Shown here: one piece after another, positions 27,221 through 35,180 of the stretch
How the letters are laid out: each line of letters starts with the position of its first letter
How positions within the stretch are numbered: position 1 is the first letter of the stretch
DNA from: Pseudomonas sp. MYb118
GTDB lineage: Bacteria > Pseudomonadota > Gammaproteobacteria > Pseudomonadales > Pseudomonadaceae
DNA: 64,000 nucleotides
Direction: 5' to 3'
Assembly (NCBI RefSeq): GCF_040947875.1
Contig: NZ_JBFRXN010000003.1
Location: 496,001-560,000 of the forward strand
The notes under the pieces: generated by a model
The model's database searches: none
The model's input: only the letters and a program-made list of their open reading frames with translations
What the model was told of the DNA's origin: nothing
Made by a program: the position numbers and the translations under genes

Positions 27221-29164
27221 TCAGGCCCCGTCGATCGTCCGCCGAACCTTGTCCAGCAACTCACTGATCTGGAACGGCTTGACCAGCATGTCCATGCCAT
27301 CGCCGAGGAACACCTGGCGATTGAGGGCGTTTTCGGCGTAGCCGGTCATGAACAGGATCGGCAGGCTTTCGCGCCAGCCACGGGCAACGTCCGCCAGTTC
27401 GCGGCCGTTCATGCGCGGCAGGCCGACGTCGGTCAGCATCAGGTCGATGGACGGGTCGTTCTGCAAACGCTCCAGCGCGCTTTCGATATCACCGGCCTGG
27501 GTGCACCGATAGCCGGCATCCACCAGCACTTCGGCGACGAACATGCGCACCGACGGCATGTCCTCGACGATCAGCACATGCTCGCCAGTGCCCTGCGCAT
27601 CGACCACCGGCGGGGCTTGCTCGACCGTGGTCGGGTCGCTGCTGGCCGGCAACATGATGGTCACTTCGGTGCCGCGTCGGGCCACGCTGCGGATGTGTGC
27701 GTCACCGCCGGATTGCCGGGCGAAACCGTAGATACTCGAAAGCCCCAGGCCGGTGCCCTGGCCCAGCGGTTTGGTGGTGAAGAACGGATCGAACACCTTG
27801 TCGATCACGCTGTGCTCGATGCCGGTGCCGTCATCGCGCACCGCCAGCGCCACGTAGGCGCCGTCCGCCAGTTTCGGGTCGCCATGGGAGTAGGCCGCAT
27901 AGGTGCTGACCCAGATATTGCCGCCCTCGGGCAGGGCATCGCGGGCGTTGATCACCAGATTCAACACCGCGCTTTCCAGCTGGATGGGGTCGACCAGGGC
28001 GATAGCCGCCTTGGAGGTCAACTCCAATCTCAAGGTGATGTGTTCGCCAATGGTGCGCGCCAGCAGTTCCTCGAGTGAGCGAATGTGTTCGTTGATGTCC
28101 ACCGGCCGCGTATTGAGCGGTTGCTGACGGGCGAAGGCCAGCAGGCGATGGGTCAGCGAGGCGGCGCTCATCGCCGAGTTGAGGGCCGCTTCGGCATAGA
28201 ACTGAACCTTGTCCGTCCGTGCATCGGCCATGCGTTTCTGGATCAGTTCCAGGCTGGTGATGATGCCGGTCAGCAGGTTGTTGAAGTCATGGGCGATGCC
28301 GCCGGTGAGCTTGCCCAGGGCGTCCATCTTCTGCACTTGCAGTAACTGGGCTTCGGTGCGCACCCGTGAGGCGATCTCGGTTTCCAGCTGCGAGGTGGCG
28401 TCGTCCAGCCGTGCCAGGTGCGAGCGCTCGCGGTGCCGATGTTCGGTGACATCCTCGACGAACACCAGGCTCAGCTCCGGCGTGCGATAAGGCGAAATCT
28501 GCCACTCGGTCTCCCGTTCTTCGCCCTCGACCCGCATGTTCAGCGTACCTTTCCAGCGCTCGCCGACGCTCAAGCGCAGGCGCAGTTCATCGAGGATAAC
28601 TTCCTGATGATCGGCAAACGACTCGCGCAGAGCGTCCGGGTCGCGGTTGTCCTGGATGAGCCGGGCGAAGGCATGGTTGCATTCGTGCACCTTGAGCTGG
28701 GCGTCGAGCACGGCGATGGGTGCGGAAATATTGGTGAAAATCTCGCGAAAGCGCGCCTCGCTCTCACGCAGGGCGTTTTCGGTGTCGCGTACCCGCAGCA
28801 AGGTGCGCAGGGTCGCGAGCAACACATCGGCGTCAACCGGGTGGATCAGGTAGGCATCGGCGCCGGCGTCCAGGCCGGTGATGATGTCGCCGGACTGTAT
28901 CGAGGCGGCGGAAACATGGATCACCGGGAGCAGGGCGGTGGCAGGTTCCGAGCGCAGTTTGCGCACGATGTCGAAGCCGCTCATGTCCGGCAGGTTGACG
29001 TCCAGGATCAGCGCGTCGAAGGTTTCCCTGTCGATCAGGTCGAGACCTTCGCCACCGGTCCCGGCTTCTTGCACGATGTAGCCATGCCGTTCCAGGCGCC
29101 TGCGCAGGGCGTAGCGCGTGGCAACGTTGTCATCGACGATCAGCAGGCGGATATCACGTTTCAT
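27221..29164 (-). CDS. Hybrid histidine kinase with N- and C-terminal receivers
   Basis: This 647-residue protein has a REC domain (residues 5-120, Asp55 in LILDVNLPDMSG), a PAS domain (about 133-245), HisKA with His292 (GGIAHDFNNLL), HATPase_c (NLVINARDAL, GTGLGLSSI), and a second REC near the C-terminus (SIDLMLTDVGLPRMNG, with Lys in MLVKPFQ). In the first receiver the usual signalling Lys before Pro is His108 (YLIHPVD). It overlaps the upstream kinase gene by 11 bases and is the last of the six stressosome-associated genes. It probably carries the output of the module towards second-messenger or two-component signalling. Confidence 0.9.
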   Translation of the reverse strand: MKRDIRLLIVDDNVATRYALRRRLERHGYIVQEAGTGGEGLDLIDRETFDALILDVNLPDMSGFDIVRKLRSEPATALLPVIHVSAASIQSGDIITGLDAGADAYLIHPVDADVLLATLRTLLRVRDTENALRESEARFREIFTNISAPIAVLDAQLKVHECNHAFARLIQDNRDPDALRESFADHQEVILDELRLRLSVGERWKGTLNMRVEGEERETEWQISPYRTPELSLVFVEDVTEHRHRERSHLARLDDATSQLETEIASRVRTEAQLLQVQKMDALGKLTGGIAHDFNNLLTGIITSLELIQKRMADARTDKVQFYAEAALNSAMSAASLTHRLLAFARQQPLNTRPVDINEHIRSLEELLARTIGEHITLRLELTSKAAIALVDPIQLESAVLNLVINARDALPEGGNIWVSTYAAYSHGDPKLADGAYVALAVRDDGTGIEHSVIDKVFDPFFTTKPLGQGTGLGLSSIYGFARQSGGDAHIRSVARRGTEVTIMLPASSDPTTVEQAPPVVDAQGTGEHVLIVEDMPSVRMFVAEVLVDAGYRCTQAGDIESALERLQNDPSIDLMLTDVGLPRMNGRELADVARGWRESLPILFMTGYAENALNRQVFLGDGMDMLVKPFQISELLDKVRRTIDGA

Positions 29165-30029
29165 CGGCGGGCTCCGTGGCGATCGCCAGCGGGATGATCA
29201 CAAAGAAAGTCGAACCAACCCCGGGCGTACTCTCGACGCCGACTTCGCCGCCCAGCAGGGCGGCAAAGCGTTTGCACAACGAAAGCCCCAGGCCGGTACC
29301 GCGCAGGCGCTTCTGCAGGGGGGAGTCGACCTGGGAAAAGTCCTCGAACAATGCACCATGCAGCTCGGGAGCGATGCCGATCCCGGTGTCGGTAACGGCG
29401 AAACGGATGCGGTCGCTGCCTTCCAGCCTGGCCGACACGCGCACTTCGCCGCGGGTGGTGAACTTCAATGAGTTGGAAATGAAATTACGCAGGATCTGCC
29501 CGAGTTTCTTGTCATCGGTGTACAACCTTGGCAGGCCGACGGGTTCCTCGAAAATCAGGTCCACGGCGCTGGCATCGACGATGGGCCGGAACATGCCGCG
29601 CAAGGCGGCGAACAGGTCGAACATGTCGAACCAGGCCGGAGAAATGGTGATGCGCCCGGCCTCGATCTTCGCAAGATCGAGAAGGTCGTCGACCATGTCG
29701 CTCAGTTCGCGCGCAGCATTGCTGACGAAGTTCACCTGTTTGTGTTGCTCGGGGCTCAGCGGCCCGTCGAGTTCATCGGTCAACAGGCTGGCGATGCTCA
29801 GGATCGAGCCCAGTGGCGTGCGAAACTCATGGCTCATGTACGACAGGAAGCGGCTCTTGAGGTCCGAAGCCTGGCGCAGTTGTTCGGCCTGGGTGTCGAG
29901 CTCGGCATACAATGCCAGTACACCCTGGTTGGTTTCATCCAGTTCCGCACGCAGAGCGTCCGCTTCGCCTTGCAGGCGTGTCACCAGGGCGGCCTGTTCG
30001 TCGATCTGACTCAGGGGTGTATCAGCCAT
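29154..30029 (-). CDS. Cytoplasmic sensor histidine kinase of stressosome operon
   Basis: The 291-residue kinase starts at the ATG at 30029 (MADTPLSQIDEQAALV) with GGAG seven bases upstream. A coiled coil (residues 8-58) leads into HisKA with phospho-acceptor His67 (SYMSHEFRTPLG) and an HATPase_c domain (NFISNSLKFT, DTGIGI, RLRGTGLGLSLCKRF). No sensor domain or membrane segment is present, so input should come from partners, presumably RsbT-type activation by the stressosome or the phosphatase encoded just upstream. It overlaps the previous gene by eight bases and the next by eleven. The hybrid kinase downstream is the likely signalling partner. Confidence 0.92.
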   Translation of the reverse strand: MADTPLSQIDEQAALVTRLQGEADALRAELDETNQGVLALYAELDTQAEQLRQASDLKSRFLSYMSHEFRTPLGSILSIASLLTDELDGPLSPEQHKQVNFVSNAARELSDMVDDLLDLAKIEAGRITISPAWFDMFDLFAALRGMFRPIVDASAVDLIFEEPVGLPRLYTDDKKLGQILRNFISNSLKFTTRGEVRVSARLEGSDRIRFAVTDTGIGIAPELHGALFEDFSQVDSPLQKRLRGTGLGLSLCKRFAALLGGEVGVESTPGVGSTFFVIIPLAIATEPADET

Positions 30030-31032
30030 GGGCTGTCTCCAGAGCAATGACCAACACCGTGACGTCATCACGCCCACGGCAGAAGTCGCGGTGCAGGATG
30101 GCGGCGATCACGGCGGGATGGCGGTGTACCAGGCCGGGATAGTCTTGCAGGTTCCAACGCGATTGCAGGCCGTCGCTGTACATGATCAACAGATGTCCAT
30201 TCACTTGAGCATAGTCAAAGGGTTGGGTGCGTCGGAATTGTCCGCCAACGATGCCGGGATGGGAGGCCAGCCCACGGGATTTTTCCGGGCCGATCAGGCT
30301 GGCGCCGATGTTGCCGATGCCCACGAATCGCAGGGCGTTGCCATCGAACTGCGCGACGGCAACAGCACCGCCGCGGGTGCCGGTCATGGCGTCATGCAGG
30401 TCATTGAGTAACAGCGTCGGATCGGAGAAAGGCGCGACGGCAAAGGCTTTTTCGCCAGCCTTGGCCGCCTGTTCTGCCTCCGGGCCGTGTCCCAGGCCGT
30501 CGATGACCAATGCACTGATACCAGGGCCGTCGAATGCCAGATGCCAGGTGTCACCGCATGCAGGATCGTTGTGCAATGAATGCTGGCTGATACCTATCGG
30601 CAGGTCCCGAGCCTTGTCGTTGCGCGGGTAGAGGCGGGCCAACAGCGCCGCCCCGCGTGCATCGGCGTAGACATCGAACACTTCGGCCTGGCGTGATATG
30701 GCACCCAGGCCAATGCCCTGGGTGCCGCGGGTGGAAAAGCCGTCGGCCAGGCAGGCGTCCACGTCGAAACCGGCCGCGCGGTCGATGGCGAGGATTTCGA
30801 TCCCCGCACTCGATGCGCGTGGCACCACCCTCAAGTGCAGCTCGCCGTGGCTGGCGTGTTTAAGGATATTGCTCGCCAGCTCCGTCGTCACCAAGGCCAC
30901 CCGTCCGGCATCGGTGGCATCGAAGCCGTGTTTTTCCGCGACCTGCTGGGCAATACGACGCGCGTGACCGACCTGGCTGCTGTCTTCGATTGGCAGCACT
31001 TGGGTCATTGACCCCGAGATATTCATGTCCAT
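30022..31032 (-). CDS. Two-domain anti-sigma-type kinase plus RsbX/SpoIIE-like phosphatase
   Basis: This 336-residue fusion has an N-terminal GHKL domain (about 15-135, TTELASNILKHASHG and GIGLGAISRQA) like RsbT/RsbW. A C-terminal PP2C/SpoIIE-type domain (about 145-330) contains VIDGLGHGPEA, MYSDGLQSRW and GRDDVTVLVI, the metal-binding acids of the family. In Bacillus, RsbX dephosphorylates RsbS and RsbR and resets the stressosome. That is the natural role here, with the kinase domain as an added regulatory part. The gene overlaps rsbT by ten bases. The rsbX symbol is not assigned because the fused kinase domain is absent from Bacillus RsbX. Confidence 0.88.
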   Translation of the reverse strand: MDMNISGSMTQVLPIEDSSQVGHARRIAQQVAEKHGFDATDAGRVALVTTELASNILKHASHGELHLRVVPRASSAGIEILAIDRAAGFDVDACLADGFSTRGTQGIGLGAISRQAEVFDVYADARGAALLARLYPRNDKARDLPIGISQHSLHNDPACGDTWHLAFDGPGISALVIDGLGHGPEAEQAAKAGEKAFAVAPFSDPTLLLNDLHDAMTGTRGGAVAVAQFDGNALRFVGIGNIGASLIGPEKSRGLASHPGIVGGQFRRTQPFDYAQVNGHLLIMYSDGLQSRWNLQDYPGLVHRHPAVIAAILHRDFCRGRDDVTVLVIALETAHG

Positions 31033-31427
31033 CGGGTAATAGTTATGCGAGTACCTTTGCCGGGCTCGGTATCGAGTTCGAATTCTTCCACCAGCCGCTT
31101 GGCGCCGGTCAGGCCCAAGCCCAGGCCGCTGCCGGAGGTCCAGCCGTCGGTCATGGCCAGCTTGAGGTCCGGGATGCCGGGGCCTTCGTCACGAAACACC
31201 AGGCGCACGCCGGTACGGCTGCCTTCCTCGATGATCTGCCAGTCCATGTCGCCGCCACCGCCATACACCATGGTGTTGCGCGCCAGCTCGCTGACGGCGG
31301 TCACCAGTTTGGTCAGGTCGATCAGGCGCATGCCGCATTCGGTGGCCAGCTTGCGCGTGAGTTGTCGGGCCAGCACCACGTCCTGCTCGATGTGAATCGG
31401 TTGGGAGCCGCTGTTGCGCACGGTCAT
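31023..31427 (-). CDS. rsbT: RsbT-like switch kinase (anti-sigma regulatory factor)
   Basis: This 134-residue GHKL kinase has an N box SELARNTMVYGGGG and a G box DEGPGI followed by GSGLGLGLTGAKRLV. It is RsbT: kept in the stressosome by RsbS until stress, then phosphorylating RsbR/RsbS and leaving to activate a downstream partner. In Bacillus the target is RsbU and sigma B. No sigma B or RsbU exists here, so the histidine kinases of the same operon are the likely recipients. The start overlaps the rsbS stop by four bases. The size and motif order match Bacillus RsbT closely. Confidence 0.92.
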   Translation of the reverse strand: MTVRNSGSQPIHIEQDVVLARQLTRKLATECGMRLIDLTKLVTAVSELARNTMVYGGGGDMDWQIIEEGSRTGVRLVFRDEGPGIPDLKLAMTDGWTSGSGLGLGLTGAKRLVEEFELDTEPGKGTRITITRWT

Positions 31428-31786
31428 TGCTGGCGTACTCGGTCCTGAAGCAGTTTCATACCGCGCTCGACGTTCAGTGCGGTGCTGACACCGGGCAAGG
31501 TCAGGCCCAGCTCCACCAGGGTGATCGCCACGGCAGGCTGCATGCCCACCAGCACGGTCTGGGCGTCCATGATCCTGGACAGGCCCGAGATGGTGCCGAT
31601 CATTCGGCCGATGAACGAGTCGACCATGTCCAGCGCCGAAATGTCGATCAACACGCCGCGCGCCGAGGTCCGGCTGATGCGCTCGGACAGGTCGTCCTGC
31701 AGGGTCAGGGCGAGTTGGTCATGCATGTCGACCTGGATGGTCACCAGCAGGAAGTCGCCCATTTGAAGAATCGGTATGCGTTCCAT
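31424..31786 (-). CDS. rsbS: RsbS-like STAS stressosome scaffold
   Basis: This 120-residue single STAS domain protein is the core scaffold and RsbT antagonist. The phospho-acceptor serine equivalent to Bacillus RsbS Ser59 is Ser57 in LDMVDSFIGRM. The flanking strand GVLIDISA and the helix RMIGTISGLSRIM match the family. It is placed between rsbR and rsbT, four bases after rsbR. RsbR and RsbS together would form the large icosahedral stressosome. Conservation of the serine suggests the RsbT phosphorylation switch works. Confidence 0.92.
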   Translation of the reverse strand: MERIPILQMGDFLLVTIQVDMHDQLALTLQDDLSERISRTSARGVLIDISALDMVDSFIGRMIGTISGLSRIMDAQTVLVGMQPAVAITLVELGLTLPGVSTALNVERGMKLLQDRVRQQ

Positions 31787-31790
31787 CGCC

Positions 31791-32642
31791 TTAGCCCGCC
31801 TTGCTAACGGTCAGCCCCACGCGGGTCAGGGCCAGTTTCAGTGCGTCGGCCAGGTTGGCCTTGGTGACTACGCCTTGCAGGTCCAGGCCCAGGTGCACAA
31901 TGGTCTGGGCGATTTGCGGACGCACGCCGCTGATGATGCAGTCGGCGCCCATCAGGCGAATGGCGGTCACGGTCTTGAGCAGGTGCTGGGCCACGAGGGT
32001 GTCGACGGTGGGCACGCCGGTAATGTCGATGATGGCGATTTCCGAGCCGGTATCGACGATGCGTTGCAGCAGCGCTTCCATCACCACCTGGGTGCGTTGC
32101 GAGTCGAGGGTGCCGATCATCGGCAGGGCCAGGACGCCATCCCACAGCTTGACCACCGGCGTCGACAGTTCCAGCAGTTCTTCCTGCTGGCGCTTGATCA
32201 CTTCTTCGCGAGATTTCTGGAAGGTGCGGATGGTGTGCATGCCCAGGGTGTCGAGCAGCTCGGAGATTTCCCAGAGTTGTTCGGCCAGTTGCGCCGGATT
32301 GTCCTTGTAGTGAACTTGCAGCAGGGCGAACAGTGGGCCCTTGAGCGCGAAGATGAAACTGGCGGTTTGCTGCGAGTCCTGGCCGAGCAGGGCGCGGCTG
32401 CGCGAGAGTTTTTCCAGGAACAGACGGATCTCGTCCCAGCCGCCGGCGGCCAGGTTCTGGCCATTGCCGCTTTCCAGGCCGTTGATGATCAATTGCAGGA
32501 ATTCGGCGGTCTGTTGCTTGATTTCGATGTCTTTGAGGTTACGCGTGGCGCCACTTTGTTCAAGGCCGGTGAACCAGTCTGCAATCAGTTGCGTCTGGTT
32601 TTTCTTGATAGCGTCAAGTGTGCTGGTCTGCAGTGCTGCCAT
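31791..32642 (-). CDS. rsbR: RsbR-like stressosome sensor (globin-like N-domain plus STAS)
   Basis: This 283-residue protein has a helical N-terminal sensor (about 1-150, globin-like in RsbR) and a C-terminal STAS domain. Both threonines phosphorylated by RsbT in Bacillus RsbRA are conserved: Thr208 in IIDITGVPTVDTL and Thr247 in RPQIAQTIVHLG. No heme-binding His is obvious, in line with non-heme RsbR sensors. It is the first gene of the six-gene minus-strand operon, with AGGAG upstream of the start. A promoter is expected in 32643-32760. The signal it detects is unknown. Confidence 0.93.
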   Translation of the reverse strand: MAALQTSTLDAIKKNQTQLIADWFTGLEQSGATRNLKDIEIKQQTAEFLQLIINGLESGNGQNLAAGGWDEIRLFLEKLSRSRALLGQDSQQTASFIFALKGPLFALLQVHYKDNPAQLAEQLWEISELLDTLGMHTIRTFQKSREEVIKRQQEELLELSTPVVKLWDGVLALPMIGTLDSQRTQVVMEALLQRIVDTGSEIAIIDITGVPTVDTLVAQHLLKTVTAIRLMGADCIISGVRPQIAQTIVHLGLDLQGVVTKANLADALKLALTRVGLTVSKAG

Positions 32643-32877
32643 GTGCGTGAGCTCCTGGAAAGTGTGCGCCGATTCCCCGAATAACGACCGGCGCAGTTCA
32701 ATGACATTGGCGTGTTGAAATAGTTGTTCGCTGCGGCGTGATTATTTAGCCCGGCGCATTAATACATTAGTTGGCACTGCGCAAAGTTGCGTCCATTTGA
32801 CATCAATCAGCCATCGGAGGGAACCCTGGGCGGGCCGCGGCTTCGAAATGGTTATGGCAGTGATCAACGAGGTAGTT

Positions 32878-33054
32878 ATGAGAACCCAGGACGACGGACA
32901 AACCCCTGAACCCGAAAGCGCCGACGAGTCGGTGGACCAGAAGCAACATCACGACGATAACGACAACGAATTCAGCCCGGGCTTCAAGCCTGATCCGGAT
33001 CGACCCAAGCCCAGTGAAGAGACGGATGCGGACATTGATACCGATGGGGGCTAA
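32878..33054 (+). CDS. Small acidic, disordered protein
   Basis: This 58-residue frame from the ATG at 32878 (MRTQDDGQTPEPESAD) has an ACGAGG ribosome site. It is rich in Asp, Glu, Pro and His (DQKQHHDDNDNEF, DPDRPKPSEETDADID) and should be intrinsically disordered, with no hydrophobic segment. A strong terminator follows immediately, which supports a real transcript. It is transcribed divergently from the stressosome operon. A similar acidic small protein is encoded at 41930. No function is known. Confidence 0.6.
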   Translation: MRTQDDGQTPEPESADESVDQKQHHDDNDNEFSPGFKPDPDRPKPSEETDADIDTDGG

Positions 33055-33062
33055 GAGTTATC

Positions 33063-33100
33063 GCCATAAAAAAAGAGCCGCATGCGGCTCTTTTTTATGG
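33063..33100. terminator. Bidirectional terminator
   Basis: A long palindrome (CCATAAAAAA...GAGCCGCATGCGGCTC...TTTTTTATGG) has a GC-rich core and A/T flanks on both sides. It serves the small acidic protein on the plus strand and tetR on the minus strand. Confidence 0.9.
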
Positions 33101-33113
33101 CTGGCACGTTACC

Positions 33114-33229
33114 TGTAGGAGCGAGCTCGCTCGCGAAAAAACCATCAGGCTCCGCGAACAGCCAGGCAACCGTTGGACTCGTTAACGCCCATCGCGACGG
33201 TTCGACGCCTCGACGATCTCGCTCCTGCC
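33114..33229. repeat. REP pair overlapping the tetR 3' end
   Basis: A TGTAGGAGCGAGC unit and an inverted degenerate copy (CATCGCGACGGTTCGACG...CTCGCTCCT) lie here. The second copy is within the last codons of tetR. Confidence 0.8.
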
Positions 33230-33817
33230 GTCTGCCATCAGCAACCCCGAAGCCAGTGCAAGGAAGCTCTCGATGGCCCTTTCGGAGGCGGCCTGGGGAT
33301 CTTGCGCATGGGCAATCCACAACGACGCGCCGAGCAGGGCACCCATGATCAGGCGGGCGGTGGCTTCGGTGTCGACCGGGCGAATGGTCCCTTCATCCAT
33401 CAGGCGCTGAAGGCTGCGTTGAGTGCTGCCGATGCAGGCATTCTGGCTGGGCCATTGCGAAGGGTCACCCAGCGCGGCGGGGCCGTCGAGGAACACGATG
33501 CGCTGGATTTCAGGCTCCAGCGACATCTTGATGTAGGCGATGGATTCCTCGAGAAAGCCCTCCCAGGGTGTGTTCGCCTGTTCGATGATGACCGCCAGAC
33601 GCGCCACCATTTCCGCATCTATCTGGGCGATGACCGCCTGTAACAGGCCTTTCTTGTCGCCGAAGTGGTGGTACAGCGCGCCACGGGTCAACCCGGCCTG
33701 AGCCGTGAAATCGTCCATCGAACTGTCCGCGTATCCCTTCGCGGCAAACGCGTGCCGCGCAGCCTTGATCAGTTTGCCGCGAGTCTCCGCGATCATGTCC
33801 GCACGCTTTTGAGCCAT
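33182..33817 (-). CDS. TetR/AcrR-family regulator of the AcoX/GcvP-like operon
   Basis: This 211-residue regulator has an N-terminal TetR helix-turn-helix (residues 10-56, TAQAGLTRGALYHHFGDKKGLL) and a ligand-binding domain with LDGPAALGDPSQW. The last 15 or so residues (SEIVEASNRRDGR) are encoded by REP DNA, so the native C-terminus may have been replaced. It is divergent from the acoX-like gene. Three copies of one palindrome fill the space between them, and two more sit 6.7 kb away before the NTF2-like gene. It likely represses both sets. The ligand is unknown. Confidence 0.93.
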   Translation of the reverse strand: MAQKRADMIAETRGKLIKAARHAFAAKGYADSSMDDFTAQAGLTRGALYHHFGDKKGLLQAVIAQIDAEMVARLAVIIEQANTPWEGFLEESIAYIKMSLEPEIQRIVFLDGPAALGDPSQWPSQNACIGSTQRSLQRLMDEGTIRPVDTEATARLIMGALLGASLWIAHAQDPQAASERAIESFLALASGLLMADGRSEIVEASNRRDGR

Positions 33818-33843
33818 CGCTCGTCTTCCCCCATAAAAAATAA

Positions 33844-33858
33844 CATTCGCGGCGTATG
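33844..33858. promoter_or_regulatory. TetR operator site A
   Basis: CATTCG-N3-CGTATG is the first of three copies of a shared 15-bp palindrome in the tetR/acoX intergenic region. Confidence 0.7.
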
Positions 33859-33866
33859 TCAGTTGA

Positions 33867-33881
33867 CATGCGCGGCGTATG
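33867..33881. promoter_or_regulatory. TetR operator site B
   Basis: CATGCG-N3-CGTATG lies 23 bases (centre to centre) after site A, with the same flanking A/T pattern (GACAT...ATGTC). Confidence 0.7.
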
Positions 33882-33896
33882 TCTTATTATTTCTCA

Positions 33897-33911
33897 CATA
33901 CGAGGCGTATG
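33897..33911. promoter_or_regulatory. TetR operator site C
   Basis: The perfect palindrome CATACG-AGG-CGTATG lies 30 bases after site B and 66 bases before the acoX-like start. Confidence 0.75.
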
Positions 33912-33977
33912 CAAATGGCGCGAGTCGTGTGCTCTCCGACATTTCTCTTGCCGCCATCCAACACAGGATACCGATCA

Positions 33978-35144
33978 ATGCTCAAGCCGTGCGATTGCGT
34001 TACTTCACTGGACTCTGAGTTTCAGGGAAAAACCATCGGGTTGATCGTCAATCCGGTTGCCGGCATGGGCGGGCGCGTGGGGTTGAAAGGCACCGACGGG
34101 CCGGAGATTCTGCGCGAGGCCATGCTGCGCGGCGCACAGCCGGTCTCCGGCGAGCGTGCTCTGCTGGCGCTCAAGCGTCTGGCGGCGTCGAACACGCCTT
34201 TTCGTCTGATGACCGGCTCCGGTGAGCTGGGTGAAGACGTGGCGCGCAGCGTCGGTCTGGAACCCATTGTCGTTTACACCGCATCGCCCGGTTCGAGCCA
34301 GCCGGACGACACACGCAAGGTCGCGCTGGTCATGGCGTACGCCTGCGTTGATCTGCTGCTGTTCGCCGGTGGCGACGGCACCGCCCGTGATGTGTTGGCG
34401 GTGGTCGGCGACCGGGTGCCGATCCTGGGTATTCCGACGGGCGTCAAAATGTATTCCGCCGTCTTCGGCACCAACCCGGAAAACGCCGGCCATCTTGCCG
34501 CGCGGTTCGTCGCGGCAGAGTCGTCGGTGCGCTTTCGCGAGGCTGAGGTGATGGACATCGACGAAGCGGCCATGCGCAACGACCAGGTGTCGGCGCAACT
34601 CTACGGCTATGCGCGCAGCCCCTACGAACGCCACCTGGTGCAAAACGCCAAGGCCGGCTCGGTGCCCAACGAGAATCTGGCGCTGGACGCCGCCTGCCGG
34701 CAAATCGTGCGGCAGATGCAGGCAGGTTGCCTTTATCTGCTGGGGCCGGGCACGACGACGCGCCGGGTGATGACCGAGCTGGGCCTTCCTTCGACGCTGC
34801 TGGGCGTGGATGCCGTCATGGACGGCGCGCTCGTCGGTGCTGACCTGAACGAGCAGACGCTGCTGCGGCTGATGGAAGGACGTGAGACCCGCATCATCGT
34901 CGGCGTGCTCGGTGGCCATGGCAGCTTGTTCGGGCGCGGCAACCAGCAGATCAGCGCCGAGATCATCCGCCGCACCGGGCGCGAACACATCATCGTCGTC
35001 ACCTCGATGGACAAGCTGTTGTCCCTCGATGCCGGCTGCCTGCGCGTCGACACCGGTGACGCCGAGGTCGACGGGATGCTCAGCGGCCACATCCGCGTTC
35101 ACACCGCACCTGACCGATCGGTTTTCTTCAGGGTTCGAACCTGA
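33978..35144 (+). CDS. AcoX/ATP-NAD-kinase-like protein
   Basis: This 388-residue protein starts at the ATG at 33978 (MLKPCDCVTSLDSEFQGK). It has the NAD-kinase-type nucleotide fold, with GLIVNPVAGMGGRVGLKGTDG and the GGDGTARDV motif of diacylglycerol/NAD kinases, and AcoX-type features (GIPTGVKMYSAVFGTNPENAG). AcoX is found in acetoin operons, where its role is still unsettled. No acetoin dehydrogenase genes are present here. The two P-protein-like genes follow by 36 bases. It may make or repair a nucleotide cofactor, or phosphorylate a substrate, for the neighbouring PLP enzymes. That is inference. Confidence 0.85.
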   Translation: MLKPCDCVTSLDSEFQGKTIGLIVNPVAGMGGRVGLKGTDGPEILREAMLRGAQPVSGERALLALKRLAASNTPFRLMTGSGELGEDVARSVGLEPIVVYTASPGSSQPDDTRKVALVMAYACVDLLLFAGGDGTARDVLAVVGDRVPILGIPTGVKMYSAVFGTNPENAGHLAARFVAAESSVRFREAEVMDIDEAAMRNDQVSAQLYGYARSPYERHLVQNAKAGSVPNENLALDAACRQIVRQMQAGCLYLLGPGTTTRRVMTELGLPSTLLGVDAVMDGALVGADLNEQTLLRLMEGRETRIIVGVLGGHGSLFGRGNQQISAEIIRRTGREHIIVVTSMDKLLSLDAGCLRVDTGDAEVDGMLSGHIRVHTAPDRSVFFRVRT

Positions 35145-35180
35145 TCTTTCGTTTCATCCGAAAAACACGAGGATACATCC

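Noticed and set aside
32772..32790. Sigma54 promoter (TGGCAC...TTGC) near the small acidic protein
   Set aside because: The spacing between the two elements is nine bases instead of five.
33978..35144. Housekeeping NAD kinase
   Set aside because: The GGDG core is shared, but the GVKMYSAVF and long C-terminal part match AcoX rather than NadK, and the gene is in a catabolic-type operon.
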